Positions 25,492 to 35,353 of a DNA stretch of 64,000 bases are shown here, piece after piece. The notes beneath the pieces were generated by a model, which made no database searches, had not been told where the DNA came from, and saw nothing but the letters and a program-made list of their open reading frames with translations. Made by a program: the position numbers and the translations under genes. The stretch comes from Aquicoccus porphyridii (GTDB lineage: Bacteria; Pseudomonadota; Alphaproteobacteria; Rhodobacterales; Rhodobacteraceae): assembly GCF_008369105.1 (NCBI RefSeq), contig NZ_VINQ01000008.1, forward strand, positions 62,001 through 126,000, read 5' to 3'. The first letter of the stretch is position 1. Every line of letters begins with the position of its first letter.

Positions 25492-27690
25492 CTAGTTCCT
25501 GCATGTTCGGGTATAGCTTTTATCCGTGCTGCGGGTCGAGAAGCCCTTGATCCCCACGGTGAAGCTGAAATCCGTCGATGGGGTGAGGATAACGGATGAG
25601 GTGAAGCGACGCGAGAGCGAAAGATCGATCTCGACGCATTCATTCCGGTAGATCAGGCCGATCCCCGCCTCGGCCGCCTTGTTCGAGACCACGTCATAAC
25701 GGACATTGGCGCGGCTCGACCAGTGGCGGCCGATCCGGTAGAGCCCGTCGATCGACCATTCCGAGACAGTGTCGGGGCGATCCTCGAACGCGTCGGAGCC
25801 AAGCCAGATATAGCTTGCCCCGAGCGCAAGGCGCGAGGTCTGATACCCGGCGCGGGCCTCGCCCTTGGAAAGGTCGAGGTTGGTGTCAAACAGGGCCCGG
25901 GCGGTGAGCGACAGGCCCTGTGCCGATTTGAGTTGACCCGCCACCAGCAGATCGGAGCGGGCGCCGCGCAGGCCCGATGTCGGCGAAAAGGCGTTGTCGG
26001 CGCGCGCGCGGGCGACCTGTCCCAGCGTCAGGTCCGATTGCCAGCCACCGGGGCCAAGGCGGCTCCAGTTGAGGCCATAGGCCGCGACCGCGCCGCGTTC
26101 GCGCCGGTCGGGGGCGGGAAAGCGCGACAGCGACAGCAGATTGCCCTCGTCGAATTCGACCCGGGTGCTTTCGTCATTGGCGACCGAGAGGCGCTTGCCG
26201 CCGGTCCAGCCGAATTGCACCACCGGTTCGATCACATGCGCCGCGCCGCTCGGCGTGATCTTCTGCCATGGCCAGCGCAGGGTGACGGCGGCCATCGGGG
26301 TCACCCCGGCCGCGCGGCGGGGCCGGGTGGCATCGTTGGCGGTGACGAACTGGTCGGCGGCGAACCCGGCCTGCATGCGCGCGCGGATACCGCCCGCGAG
26401 CGTCCAGTTGCGCCGCCACATCGCCTCGACCCCGAAGCGGGTCACGTCGCGCCCGTCGACGATGGTGTCGGAATCGGGCCCGTCGATGGGCAGGGTGGAA
26501 TAGCGGTGATGCGTGTGTGCGCCGGCCGAGAAGCGAAGCTCGCCCCCCAGCGCGCGGGGAAAGAACCGCCGTTCATAATCGAAATTGCCGATGATGGTGG
26601 GCAGGGTCGAGGCGTCTTCGCCGACGCGCAGGCTATGGTAATGCACCAGCGCGCCGCTGATATATTCGTCGCGGCGCACGCGGCTCAGCGTGATATCGCT
26701 CTTGAGCCGGTCCCTGTCGGAATAGCCGTAGTCGATCAGGTAGCTTTTGTCGCTGACCATCTCGATGCCGAAGCCGAGTTTGAAATCGCGCTTGAGGTCG
26801 AACTGGCCCCGCCCGAAGAGATAGGCGCGCGTGTTGGGAAAGATCGTGTCATTCGATACCGCGCCTTCGAATTCGATCCGCCCGCGGCGAAATGCCTGGC
26901 GATAGCGCAATTCGAGCGTGCGGGTGTTGCGCGAGATGAACGGCGCGATGGTCAGGTCGCGGTGATCGCCAAGCCGGATGAAATAGGGAACGCGGATGCC
27001 GGTCCCGAGCCGCGAATTGCCGCGCAGGCTGGGGATGAGAAAGCCGGTGGCGCGGGCGAGCGTCGGATCGGGCAGGCGCAGCCGGGGCAGGTAGAAGATC
27101 GGCACGTCCATGACCCGCACCTGGGCGTCTTCGAAATAGAGCTGTCGTTCGACCTGATCATGGATCACCTTGCGGGCGCGGATCTGCCAGAGCGGCGGCT
27201 CGGTGGAGTTGCAGACCCGGCAGGAGGTGGCGGCGGTCTTGTAAAGCTGCGAGTAGCGGCCGTTGACGCGGTTGAGTTGATGCGCGGCGAGCTGAACCTG
27301 TTGATTGAGCACCATGCGTGCCCCGCGCAACAGCCCGTTGCGAAAGCCCGCATCCATCTCGGCGGAATCGGCAAGAACCAGCGTGTCATTGCCTTGCGTG
27401 ATGGTGATCGGCCCCTCGATGGTAAGCTGGTCGCCCTCGCGGTCATAGGCGATGCGGCTTGCCTTGATCCGCGTGCCGTCCTGCAAGGCCTCGACATTGC
27501 CTTCGGCGACGAGCCGGGTCTTGCCTTCGAGAAAGACCTTGTCGGCGACGAGAATGGCGGGGGCGGCGGGTTGGGTGTCCGCCTGTCTCTCGCCTTGGGC
27601 CGTGGCGAGGGCGGGCAGGGCCAACGACAGGACCAGCGCGAGAGCCGCGACGAGCGCGGCGCGGAACGGGAGCAAGCGGGGGGGCATCAT
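25492..27690 (-). CDS. lptD: LPS-assembly protein LptD
   Basis: A 732-aa outer-membrane protein that inserts lipopolysaccharide into the outer leaflet with LptE. It has a signal peptide (cut near LATAQG), an N-terminal OstA beta-jellyroll (DKVFLEGKTRLVAEGNVEAL, ASRIAYDREGDQLTIEGPI) and a large C-terminal beta barrel. Cysteines occur as SCRVC after the jellyroll, one in NECVEI, and one in the last residues (TRTCRN), so inter-domain disulphides like those of E. coli LptD are possible. The start overlaps the lptG stop (ATGA). Confidence 0.94.
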   Translation of the reverse strand: MMPPRLLPFRAALVAALALVLSLALPALATAQGERQADTQPAAPAILVADKVFLEGKTRLVAEGNVEALQDGTRIKASRIAYDREGDQLTIEGPITITQGNDTLVLADSAEMDAGFRNGLLRGARMVLNQQVQLAAHQLNRVNGRYSQLYKTAATSCRVCNSTEPPLWQIRARKVIHDQVERQLYFEDAQVRVMDVPIFYLPRLRLPDPTLARATGFLIPSLRGNSRLGTGIRVPYFIRLGDHRDLTIAPFISRNTRTLELRYRQAFRRGRIEFEGAVSNDTIFPNTRAYLFGRGQFDLKRDFKLGFGIEMVSDKSYLIDYGYSDRDRLKSDITLSRVRRDEYISGALVHYHSLRVGEDASTLPTIIGNFDYERRFFPRALGGELRFSAGAHTHHRYSTLPIDGPDSDTIVDGRDVTRFGVEAMWRRNWTLAGGIRARMQAGFAADQFVTANDATRPRRAAGVTPMAAVTLRWPWQKITPSGAAHVIEPVVQFGWTGGKRLSVANDESTRVEFDEGNLLSLSRFPAPDRRERGAVAAYGLNWSRLGPGGWQSDLTLGQVARARADNAFSPTSGLRGARSDLLVAGQLKSAQGLSLTARALFDTNLDLSKGEARAGYQTSRLALGASYIWLGSDAFEDRPDTVSEWSIDGLYRIGRHWSSRANVRYDVVSNKAAEAGIGLIYRNECVEIDLSLSRRFTSSVILTPSTDFSFTVGIKGFSTRSTDKSYTRTCRN

Positions 27691-28784
27691 CCGTCCTCCG
27701 TGTTGAGGACGAGGCCGAGACCCAGCAGCACCGAGGCCACCGGTGGGGCCCAGGCCGCGAGCATCACCGGGATCTGGCCGTTTTCGCCCAGGATCTGCCC
27801 GAAATTGCGGATGAAATAGAGTGAAAAGCCGATCAGGAGCGAGACAAGCACCGCCACCCCGGTGCCGCCGCCGCGCTGGTGACGCATGGTGAAGGCGGCG
27901 CCGATCAGCACCATCGCGACGAGAAACAGCGGCCGGGCCAGTTCCATCTGGAGCCAGACCGCGTGGCGGCGCGGCGAGAACCCGGCCTGTTCAAGCTGTG
28001 CGATGACTGCGGGGAGATCCCAGATCGAGATCGCGTCAGGGCGGCCGAAACTGTCGCGGATGCGGTCCTGCGTGAGGGTCGAGGGGAGGCGCAGCTCGGC
28101 GTGGGATTCGGCGGTGGCCTCGGGGTTGAGACCGGATGCGAGCGGCCATGACTTGGCGTCGCGCATGCGCCACGCGCCATCGGCAAGCTGGGCCTCGCGC
28201 GCCTCGATCCGGCGCTGCGGGCCGCCTTCGGGGGCGTAGATGATGAAGCTCAGGTCATAGAGGATCGAGGCATCGGCATTGGCCGCGGTGGCGCGGATCA
28301 CGGTCTGGCCCTCGGGGCCGCCCTGCCGGAGCCAGAGCCCTTCGGAGGAGATCGACAGCACGTCGGCGCCGCCGGAGACATGGCGCTGGAACAGTTCCTG
28401 GTAGCGTTTCGAGGTGGCCGAGACGATCGGGTTGAAGGTGCTGACCGCCAGCCCGCCGATGAGCGCGGCCACCAGCACCGGGGCGATCAGCGTCTTGAGC
28501 CCCGAGCGCCCGGCGGCGCGCACGACCACCAGTTCCGACGACCGCGCCAGCCCGATGAACAGCGCGACCGTGGCGAGAATCATCACCAGCGGCAGGATGG
28601 TGTTGAGCCCGCCCGGCGCCGAAAGCAGCGTGAGCCCGATCACTTCGGCGAAACCGACATCGGTGTGGTCGAGTTTGCGGACCTGTTCGATGAGATCGAC
28701 GAGCACCTGGAGCAGGAAGAAGAGGAACAAGAGCCCGGTGAAGATCCAGGCGAATTTGCGCGCGAAATAGAGGTGCAGCCTCAT
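27687..28784 (-). CDS. lptG: LPS export ABC transporter permease LptG
   Basis: A 365-aa inner-membrane permease of the LptB2FG complex that extracts lipopolysaccharide and feeds the Lpt bridge. It has three N-terminal membrane helices, a periplasmic beta-jellyroll (about residues 130-260) and three C-terminal helices (LQMELARPLFLVAMVLIGA onward). The start codon overlaps the lptF stop and its stop overlaps the lptD start, so translation is chained. The LptB ATPase is not in this window. Confidence 0.94.
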   Translation of the reverse strand: MRLHLYFARKFAWIFTGLLFLFFLLQVLVDLIEQVRKLDHTDVGFAEVIGLTLLSAPGGLNTILPLVMILATVALFIGLARSSELVVVRAAGRSGLKTLIAPVLVAALIGGLAVSTFNPIVSATSKRYQELFQRHVSGGADVLSISSEGLWLRQGGPEGQTVIRATAANADASILYDLSFIIYAPEGGPQRRIEAREAQLADGAWRMRDAKSWPLASGLNPEATAESHAELRLPSTLTQDRIRDSFGRPDAISIWDLPAVIAQLEQAGFSPRRHAVWLQMELARPLFLVAMVLIGAAFTMRHQRGGGTGVAVLVSLLIGFSLYFIRNFGQILGENGQIPVMLAAWAPPVASVLLGLGLVLNTEDG

Positions 28785-29911
28785 GCGCTCACCTCCAGCG
28801 GGGGGCGGCGGCGCGGGGTGCGGGTGCGTGCGGCAAGCGCCAAGAGCCCGGTCGCGGCCCCGAGCCCCAACAGTGGCGCGGCATAGATCAGCGGCCAGAG
28901 TTTGGGGTCGGCGCGCACCGGGTCGGTCACCAGCCCTTCCGTCAGCTTGAGCATCACCAGAAGGAAGATCGCGCCGGTGATCTGGCGCCAGACGCCAAAG
29001 CGGCTGAACGTGCCGGTGAGCAGCGCGGCAAAGCCGATGAGCGCCGCGGCGAGACAGAAGAGCGGCTGGGCGAAGCGGCTGTGAAGCTCGTCGGTGCTGA
29101 GCCCGGGTGCGGCCCCGGCCCGCGCCGCGACCCCGTCAGGATCGCGGAGGAGATCGGCGGTGGTGGCGTGGCCGACCTCGAACCGCGCGGTTTGCTGGTC
29201 GTCGATCAGGGCGCTGATATCATAGGAAAAATCATCGAAATGCGTGGTAAAGAGGCGGCCGGTCGCATCGGTGTGCGATTGTGAAAGCCCGTCGACCATC
29301 ACCAGTTTCGACGTGTCGTCATTGCGCACGAGATAGGCCTCTTGCGCGGTGTAGGTCTGGCTTTCGCCGGGATTGCGCCGGTCGGAGAGGAACACGTCGC
29401 GCAGCGCGCCTTCGGGGGTGATTTCGCGGATATAGAAGGTGACGCCGGTGGACGGGTGCAGAAACGTGCCCTCGGTCAGAAGCTTGGCGGTGATGTTGCG
29501 CGAGATCTCGATCTCGCGGTCCTTGAGCTGTGCCAGCGACATCGGCACCAGCGCATGGGTCAGCACCGACATCATGCCCGCCACGATCAACCCGAAGACC
29601 AGCACCGGCCGTGCCAGCCGCCATGGCGAAAAGCCGGTCGCCTGCATCACCGTCAACTCGCTTTCCGAGCTGAGCCGGTTGGTGACATAGACCGCCGCGG
29701 CGAACCCCGCCACCGGCAGCACGAGGCGGATCACGCCGGGCAGGGTGAGCGCGGTGAACTCGGCAAAGACCCAAGCGGTCTGGCCGTCGCCGATCAGCGT
29801 GTCGAAGAGTTTGACCGCGCGGTTGATCCAGTAGATCGAGACCAGAACGAGGGCGAAGAATCCGAACAGGACCATGAGCTGCGACAGCAGGTATCTGTCG
29901 AATCTGGCCAA
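28781..29911 (-). CDS. lptF: LPS export ABC transporter permease LptF
   Basis: A 376-aa partner of LptG with the same layout of three helices, periplasmic domain and three helices. I place the start at a TTG (29911), because homology begins at ARFDRYLLSQL and GGGGGAG lies 7 nt upstream of that codon. In-frame ATGs at 29935 and 29962 would add 8 or 17 unconserved residues. It is the first gene of the outer-membrane operon and is divergent from pepA. Confidence 0.92.
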   Translation of the reverse strand: MARFDRYLLSQLMVLFGFFALVLVSIYWINRAVKLFDTLIGDGQTAWVFAEFTALTLPGVIRLVLPVAGFAAAVYVTNRLSSESELTVMQATGFSPWRLARPVLVFGLIVAGMMSVLTHALVPMSLAQLKDREIEISRNITAKLLTEGTFLHPSTGVTFYIREITPEGALRDVFLSDRRNPGESQTYTAQEAYLVRNDDTSKLVMVDGLSQSHTDATGRLFTTHFDDFSYDISALIDDQQTARFEVGHATTADLLRDPDGVAARAGAAPGLSTDELHSRFAQPLFCLAAALIGFAALLTGTFSRFGVWRQITGAIFLLVMLKLTEGLVTDPVRADPKLWPLIYAAPLLGLGAATGLLALAARTRTPRRRPPLEVSA

Positions 29912-30057
29912 GTCCGCACTCCCCCGAGGCACCATGTAGGTAACAAGATATTGCGCGGACATTACAGGAAAGCCGAAGGGATGGTAAACTGCTATCTGGC
30001 CAAGTTGGCGGGTGCACGCTAGGACTCGCGCATGAGCGAGATAAAGGGAGCCGCGCC

Positions 30058-31527
30058 ATGACAGAACCCGTCACATTCACCTTTGCCGAGACCGATATCG
30101 ACCGCATTGCCGGGGCCGAAGGCCGCGTGGCGGTGATCGTGGGGGGCGATGGGCGGCTCGACCGGGGTGCGCGGCGGGTGAACCGCCTGACCAAGGGGGC
30201 GTTGGCGCGGCTGGTCGAGGGCGAGCGGTTCGCCAAGGCCAAGCCGGGCGAGGTGCTGAGCCTTGCCTATCCGACGGGCATGGCGGCCGAGGCGGTGGAC
30301 GTGGTCCGGCTCGATCGGCGTTGTGACGTGCAGGACGCGCGCCGCGCGGGCGTGGCGCTGGCCCGGGCGATGGGCAAGGCGGATCTCATGCTGCTCGCGG
30401 GCAATCATGCGCGGCTCGCTGCCATTGTGACCGGGCTTGCCCTGCGGCATTATGATTTCGACCGGCACAGGAGCGCCGAGCCGGACCCGCGCGGCGCGGT
30501 GACGGTGATGTGCGCCAAGCCAGAGGAGGCCGAAGCCGCAGTGGCGGCCCCGCTGGCGGTGGCCGAGGGGGTGCATTTCACCCGTGACCTGGTCAACGAA
30601 CCGGCCAATCACCTGACCACGATCAGTTTTGCCGAGCGGCTCAAGGAGATGGAGGCGCTGGGCCTTGAGGTCGAGGTGCTGGAGGAGCCGGATCTGGAAA
30701 AGCTTGGTATGGGCAGTCTCTTGTCGGTGGGCCAAGGCAGTGCGAGCCCGTCGAAAGTGGTGGTGATGCACTGGAAGGGCGGCAAGGCGGACGACAAGCC
30801 GCTGGCTCTCGTCGGCAAGGGCGTGGTGTTCGATACGGGCGGGATATCGCTCAAACCCGCCGCCGGCATGGAAGACATGACCATGGACATGGGCGGCGCA
30901 GGCGTGGTGGCGGGCGTGATGCGCACGCTGGCGCGGCGCAAGGCGGGGGCCAATGTCGTGGGGCTTGTCGGGTTGGTCGAGAACATGCCCTCTGGCACGG
31001 CGACACGGCCCGGTGACGTGGTGCGCTCGATGAAGGGCGACACGATCGAGGTGATCAACACCGATGCCGAGGGGCGTTTGGTTCTGGCCGACGTGATGTG
31101 GTATGCGCAGGAGCGGTTCGCCCCCGTGGGCATGGTCGATCTGGCGACGCTGACCGGGGCGATCATCATCGGGCTGGGCCATGAAAGGGCGGGCGTCTTT
31201 TCCAATGACGACGGGTTCTGCAAGAGTTTTCTGAAGGCGGCCGAGGCCGAGGGCGAAGGCGCGTGGCGGATGCCGCTGGGTGAAGCCTATGACAAGATGC
31301 TCAAATCCACGATTGCCGACATGAAGAACGTGGGCGGGCGGCCCGCCGGGTCGATCACCGCGGCGCAGTTCCTTGGGCGATTCGTCAAGGAAGGCTGCCC
31401 GTGGATTCATCTCGACATAGCCGGGGTGGCCCACGTCAAGGACGAGACCACCTATGCCCCGAAGGGCGCGACGGGCTGGGGCGTGATGGCTCTCAACCGG
31501 TTGGTGGCGGAGAATTACGAGGGATAA
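30058..31527 (+). CDS. pepA: Leucyl aminopeptidase (M17 family)
   Basis: A 489-aa di-zinc cytosolic aminopeptidase. Catalytic blocks are GKGVVFDTGGISLKP (metal ligand Asp and catalytic Lys), MDMGGAGVV, and the M17 signature NTDAEGRLVLADVM with its Asp/Glu ligands and Arg. It trims N-terminal residues from peptides and could act on the di- and oligopeptides imported by the transporter at 46-52 kb. AAGGGAG precedes the ATG. It is followed 9 nt later by holC, as in many proteobacteria. Confidence 0.95.
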   Translation: MTEPVTFTFAETDIDRIAGAEGRVAVIVGGDGRLDRGARRVNRLTKGALARLVEGERFAKAKPGEVLSLAYPTGMAAEAVDVVRLDRRCDVQDARRAGVALARAMGKADLMLLAGNHARLAAIVTGLALRHYDFDRHRSAEPDPRGAVTVMCAKPEEAEAAVAAPLAVAEGVHFTRDLVNEPANHLTTISFAERLKEMEALGLEVEVLEEPDLEKLGMGSLLSVGQGSASPSKVVVMHWKGGKADDKPLALVGKGVVFDTGGISLKPAAGMEDMTMDMGGAGVVAGVMRTLARRKAGANVVGLVGLVENMPSGTATRPGDVVRSMKGDTIEVINTDAEGRLVLADVMWYAQERFAPVGMVDLATLTGAIIIGLGHERAGVFSNDDGFCKSFLKAAEAEGEGAWRMPLGEAYDKMLKSTIADMKNVGGRPAGSITAAQFLGRFVKEGCPWIHLDIAGVAHVKDETTYAPKGATGWGVMALNRLVAENYEG

Positions 31528-31536
31528 CGGGGCCTT

Positions 31537-32001
31537 ATGGGCGATGTCTATTTCTACCACCTGACCCGGAGGCCGCTTGAGGCGGTACTGCCCGATCTGC
31601 TGGCGCGCTCGCTCGCGCGCGGTTGGCAGGTGGCGGTGCGCGGCACGGACGCGGGGCGCATGGCATGGCTCGATGAGCGGCTGTGGCTGGAGCCGAAGGA
31701 CAGTTTCCTGCCGCATGGAGTGGCGGGGGGGCCGCATGACGCGATGCAGCCCGTGCTGTTGACCAGCGAAGCAGCGATGCCCAACGGCGCGGCCTGCCTG
31801 ATGGCGGTGGACGGGGCCGAGGTGACAGGCGCGGAGGTGGGTGCGCTCGACCGGGTGTGCATCCTGTTTGATGGCAATGTCGATGCGGCGCTGACCCGTG
31901 CGCGGGCGCAATGGAAGACGCTGACCGAGGCGGGCTGTGCGGCGAAATACTGGTCCGAGAAATCGGGCCGCTGGGAGATGAAGGCCGAGGCGGGCGGTTA
32001 G
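31537..32001 (+). CDS. holC: DNA polymerase III chi subunit
   Basis: A 154-aa protein that links the clamp-loader to single-strand-binding protein during replication. The family pattern is clear: FYHLTRRPLEAVLPDLLARSL, the RGWQVAVRG strand, MAWLDERLW, FLPHG, and P-VLLTSE. It is only 9 nt from the pepA stop, so the two are probably co-transcribed. Confidence 0.92.
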   Translation: MGDVYFYHLTRRPLEAVLPDLLARSLARGWQVAVRGTDAGRMAWLDERLWLEPKDSFLPHGVAGGPHDAMQPVLLTSEAAMPNGAACLMAVDGAEVTGAEVGALDRVCILFDGNVDAALTRARAQWKTLTEAGCAAKYWSEKSGRWEMKAEAGG

Positions 32002-32059
32002 GGCGGCGGGCGGCCGAGGCAACGGGTGGTGTTCGGTGGTTATGCGGACTTTGCCGCAA

Positions 32060-32758
32060 TCAGGGAATGGCAAGCGCCTTGGTGACGGCTGCCTGACAGT
32101 GAAGCTCCGTCGTAGAAAAAGCCTGTATCGGCGCGTCTTCAGGTGCGAGGAGAAGTGGGATCTCGGTGCAGGCCAGCGCTACGCAGTCTGCGCCGCGATC
32201 ACCAAGTGATGAGATTACGTTCTTGTATTCTTCGCGCGTTGCGCTCGAAAAATGGTTCTGAACCAGCTCTTGATAAATGCTGTCATGGATGAACCGCTTT
32301 TCAGCTTCATTCGGGATGAGCACGTCAATGCCGTTGCGAGCCAGGATTTCGGGGTAGAAGTCCTCCTCCATAGTCTTGCGAACGCCAAGAATGGCCGCCT
32401 TGCTCAAACCTTTGGACTTGATGGCATCGGCCGTTACCTGGGCGATATGCAGGAATGGGATGTCCAGGTCGGGTTGGAGATCGGGCACAAAACGATGCAC
32501 GTCGTTGCAGGTAATGACGATGAAGTCAGCTCCGGCAGCATGTAAAGCTTGAGCAGAGCGTCCTATTTGCGCACAGGCGGCAGCTTCATCCTGCCGATCT
32601 ATGACGGCCTCGACATATTCCTGCCGATTTACGCTTTCGAGAACAATACGTGCGGAAGACACGCCACCGGAAATTTCCTGCGTGATCTCGTTGACGCGCT
32701 TGTAGTACTCGGCGGTGGAAACCCAGCTCAATCCGCCGATCATGCCAATCTTTTTCAT
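32060..32758 (-). CDS. Aspartate/glutamate racemase family protein
   Basis: A 232-aa two-lobed racemase. The N-terminal MKKIGMIGGLSWVSTAEYY is typical of aspartate racemases, and both catalytic cysteines are present: ITCND in the first lobe and LACTEIPLLL in the second. The ATG at 32758 has GAGG upstream and begins at the family's first residue. By eye the gene has lower GC and freer codon use than its neighbours, which suggests transfer. It would make D-Asp or D-Glu, or racemise another acid; the substrate is not certain. Confidence 0.9.
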   Translation of the reverse strand: MKKIGMIGGLSWVSTAEYYKRVNEITQEISGGVSSARIVLESVNRQEYVEAVIDRQDEAAACAQIGRSAQALHAAGADFIVITCNDVHRFVPDLQPDLDIPFLHIAQVTADAIKSKGLSKAAILGVRKTMEEDFYPEILARNGIDVLIPNEAEKRFIHDSIYQELVQNHFSSATREEYKNVISSLGDRGADCVALACTEIPLLLAPEDAPIQAFSTTELHCQAAVTKALAIP

Positions 32759-32958
32759 GTCGATCCTCGTTTGATCGGACGATAGCCGTGGGAACAAATG
32801 ACCACAATGGTCTCTCAACTGCCATCCACCCCGCCCGATCAGGTTTGACCTGTTGCCACGAGCGCTTTCCTGACGCGGCGGCATTTCTCGGGGGTGGCCT
32901 TGCAACCCGGAGGGTGGGGCGCTACCGCTGGCCTGTTGACACGTTAACGGAATATCCC

Positions 32959-34173
32959 ATGGCCGCCCCTGCTGCGCCCGATGTGCCCGCGCGCACCCCG
33001 CCCCGATTGCTTACCCTGATCCTGCTGACCGGCATCAGCGTTCTGGCGCTCAACATGTTCCTGCCGTCGATGCCCAAGATCGCGGCCGAGTTCGAGGCCG
33101 ATTACGCGCTGGTGTCGCTGGCGCTGGGCGGCTACCTCGCGATGTCGGCGCTGTTGCAGATGATCCTTGGCCCGCTCAGCGACCGGATCGGGCGGCGGCC
33201 GGTGATGATTGGCGGGATCGCGGTTTTCGCGTTGGCCTCGATCGGCTGTGCGCTGGCGGAAAATGTCTGGGTTTTCCTCGGGTTCCGGATGCTGCAATGC
33301 GGGGTCGGCGTGGGCATGGTGCTGTCGCGCGCGGTGATCCGCGACATGTGCCCGCCCGAAGAGGCGGCGCGGCTCTTGGGCGTGGTGGGCACGGCGATGG
33401 CGCTGGCGCCGCTGATGGGGCCGGTGATCGGCGGGGTATTGGACGAGCTTTTCGGCTGGCGGGCGAGTTTCTGGCTGTTCATGGCATTTGGCGTGATGCT
33501 CACCTGGCTGGTGTGGTCCGACATGGGCGAGACCAACCTGACCCCGTCGGCCAGTTTCGCGGATCAGTTTCGTGCTTACCCCGAGCTGTTTCGCGCGGCA
33601 CTTTTCTGGGCCTATTGCGTGGTGCTCGTGTTCTCGGTGGGTGGGTTTTACGCCTTCATGGGCGGTGCGCCACAGGTGGCCGAGGCGCAGTACGGGCTGA
33701 GCCCGACCGAGCTTGGCATCGGGATGGGGTCGACCTCGGCGGGGTTCATGCTCGGCAATATCGTTGCGGCGCGGATGACGCGGCGCTGGGGGATCGTGCG
33801 GTTGATGATCCTGGGGCGCTGGGTGGTGGTGATCGGGCCATTGCTGGCGATGGCGGCGGTCGCGGGGGGTGCGCTGCACCCGGCGGTGTTCTTTGCCGGG
33901 TCGGTCTGTGTCGGGATCGGTAACGGGCTGACCCTGCCGGGGGCGAATGCCGGTGTGATGTCGGTGGCGCCGCACCTGGCGGGGTCGGCCTCGGGGCTTT
34001 CGGGGGCGTTGACGCTGGCGGGGGGTGCCGTGATCTCGACGCTGGTGGGGGCGCTGGTGGCCAATGCTTTCGGGGTTTACGTGCTGATGGGGGCGCTGTC
34101 GGTTTCGGGCATGATCGGGCTCGTCGGGGCCTATGCGGTGGGGCGTCTGGAACGGATGCGACCGCAGATGTAA
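32959..34173 (+). CDS. Bcr/CflA-family multidrug efflux MFS transporter
   Basis: A 404-aa major facilitator with twelve hydrophobic segments. Motif A, GPLSDRIGRRPV, follows the second helix, and the N-terminal MFLPSMPKIAAEF and FRMLQCGVGVGMVLSRAVIRDM are typical of the Bcr/CflA branch, proton-driven exporters of drugs such as bicyclomycin. The ATG at 32959 gives a normal short N-terminus; the longer open frame upstream is non-homologous. It is divergent from the racemase. Confidence 0.9.
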   Translation: MAAPAAPDVPARTPPRLLTLILLTGISVLALNMFLPSMPKIAAEFEADYALVSLALGGYLAMSALLQMILGPLSDRIGRRPVMIGGIAVFALASIGCALAENVWVFLGFRMLQCGVGVGMVLSRAVIRDMCPPEEAARLLGVVGTAMALAPLMGPVIGGVLDELFGWRASFWLFMAFGVMLTWLVWSDMGETNLTPSASFADQFRAYPELFRAALFWAYCVVLVFSVGGFYAFMGGAPQVAEAQYGLSPTELGIGMGSTSAGFMLGNIVAARMTRRWGIVRLMILGRWVVVIGPLLAMAAVAGGALHPAVFFAGSVCVGIGNGLTLPGANAGVMSVAPHLAGSASGLSGALTLAGGAVISTLVGALVANAFGVYVLMGALSVSGMIGLVGAYAVGRLERMRPQM

Positions 34174-34265
34174 GCGGCGCCCGATGTGGCGGCTTTTCAA
34201 TCCCCGTGGCCCATGCTAGGGCGACGCCAATTCATTCAACCACCCCCTTGAAGGAGCCTTGACAC

Positions 34266-34688
34266 ATGGCACTCGAACGCACGTTCAGCATCATCAAACC
34301 CGACGCCACCCGCCGCAACCTGACCGGCAAGATCACCGCGATGCTGGAAGACGGCGGGCTGCGCGTCGTCGCGTCGAAACGTATCCGGCTGACGCTGGCG
34401 CAGGCGCAGAGCTTTTACGGCGTCCACAAGGAGCGCCCGTTCTTTGATGAACTGTGCGAATTCATGATTTCCGAGCCGATCGTGGTGCAGGTGCTGGAAG
34501 GCGAGAACGCCATTGCCAAGAATCGCGAGATCATGGGCGCGACCAACCCTGCCGAGGCCGACGAGGGCACCATCCGCAAGACATTCGCGCTGTCGATCGG
34601 GGAAAACTCGGTTCACGGATCGGACGGGGCGGACACGGCGAAGGAAGAGATCGCGTTCTTCTTCTCGGGTCTCGAACTGGTCGGCTAA
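34266..34688 (+). CDS. ndk: Nucleoside diphosphate kinase
   Basis: A 140-aa enzyme that moves the gamma phosphate from ATP to other NDPs through a phosphohistidine. It starts [17 protein letters not shown] and has the active-site His in [20 protein letters not shown]. Length is exactly that of bacterial Ndk. AAGGAG precedes the ATG. It overlaps the convergent TfoX-like gene by 4 nt. Confidence 0.96.
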   Translation: MALERTFSIIKPDATRRNLTGKITAMLEDGGLRVVASKRIRLTLAQAQSFYGVHKERPFFDELCEFMISEPIVVQVLEGENAIAKNREIMGATNPAEADEGTIRKTFALSIGENSVHGSDGADTAKEEIAFFFSGLELVG

Positions 34689-35017
34689 GTCCGCCGTTCG
34701 ATCACGCCAATCGCGTTGAGGGCCGCTTCGAGATCGGAGCGGCCCTTGTCATGTCCGCTCGCCTTGATCGCGTCGAATCGCTTGCGCAGGGCGGCTTTCT
34801 CATCGCCCTTACAATCGTTCCACGGGCGGCCCTGAAGCCCCATGACGAGCACGTAATAGGCGATGAAATGCGGCCGCTGGCCGGTTTCGAGGAGCCTTGC
34901 ATAGGCAGCATCCGGACCGATCTGGCGCAGCTCTTCGGCCGAGGTGATTCCGGCGCGGGCAAAGGCCGCTTCCATCGCGGGGCCGAGATTGCGGATCGAG
35001 GAAATCGGGGTGCTCAT
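34685..35017 (-). CDS. TfoX/Sxy C-terminal domain protein
   Basis: A 110-aa protein that matches only the C-terminal helix-hairpin-helix-like half of TfoX/Sxy: [34 protein letters not shown], then [19 protein letters not shown]. The N-terminal TfoX domain linked to competence is missing, as in many alphaproteobacterial stand-alone forms. The molecular role is unknown. It converges with ndk. Confidence 0.85.
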   Translation of the reverse strand: MSTPISSIRNLGPAMEAAFARAGITSAEELRQIGPDAAYARLLETGQRPHFIAYYVLVMGLQGRPWNDCKGDEKAALRKRFDAIKASGHDKGRSDLEAALNAIGVIERRT

Positions 35018-35195
35018 GTGCGCAGAATAGGTCGCCGGCGTGGCACTGTCACGTCAAAGCGAAGTGTAATCGGTGATCACGGGTTTCGGCCTGGCCCCGG
35101 GGCGAAATGCGGCGAAAACGGAGTCGGGGATCGGATGTGGCCATGGCGCAACGAGGCGCAAGCGCATTTTTCGCGAATATCCTATCAAGAGGCGC

Positions 35196-35224
35196 TTGAC
35201 GCCCCGCGCGGCTGGCCCTAAACA
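35196..35224 (+). promoter_or_regulatory. Promoter of the tRNA-Asp gene
   Basis: TTGACG (35196-35201) and TAAACA (35219-35224) are 17 nt apart. The expected start of transcription is about 35 nt before the mature tRNA. Confidence 0.65.
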
Positions 35225-35265
35225 CGGCGCCACGCTCAGGCGAACAGCCCGGGCACAAGCAGTGG

Positions 35266-35342
35266 GCGGTTGTAGCTCAGTTGGTTAGAGTACCGGCCTG
35301 TCACGCCGGGGGTCGCGGGTTCGAGCCCCGTCAACCGCGCCA
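35266..35342 (+). tRNA. tRNA-Asp (anticodon GTC)
   Basis: The 77-nt cloverleaf is complete: acceptor GCGGTTG pairs with CAACCGC, the D arm holds GCTCAGTTGGTTAGAG, the anticodon stem CCGGC/GCCGG carries CTGTCAC with GTC, and the T arm is GCGGGTTCGAGCCCCGT. The CCA end is encoded (35340-35342). A promoter and a terminator flank it. Confidence 0.97.
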
Positions 35343-35353
35343 CCGCTGCTTTG

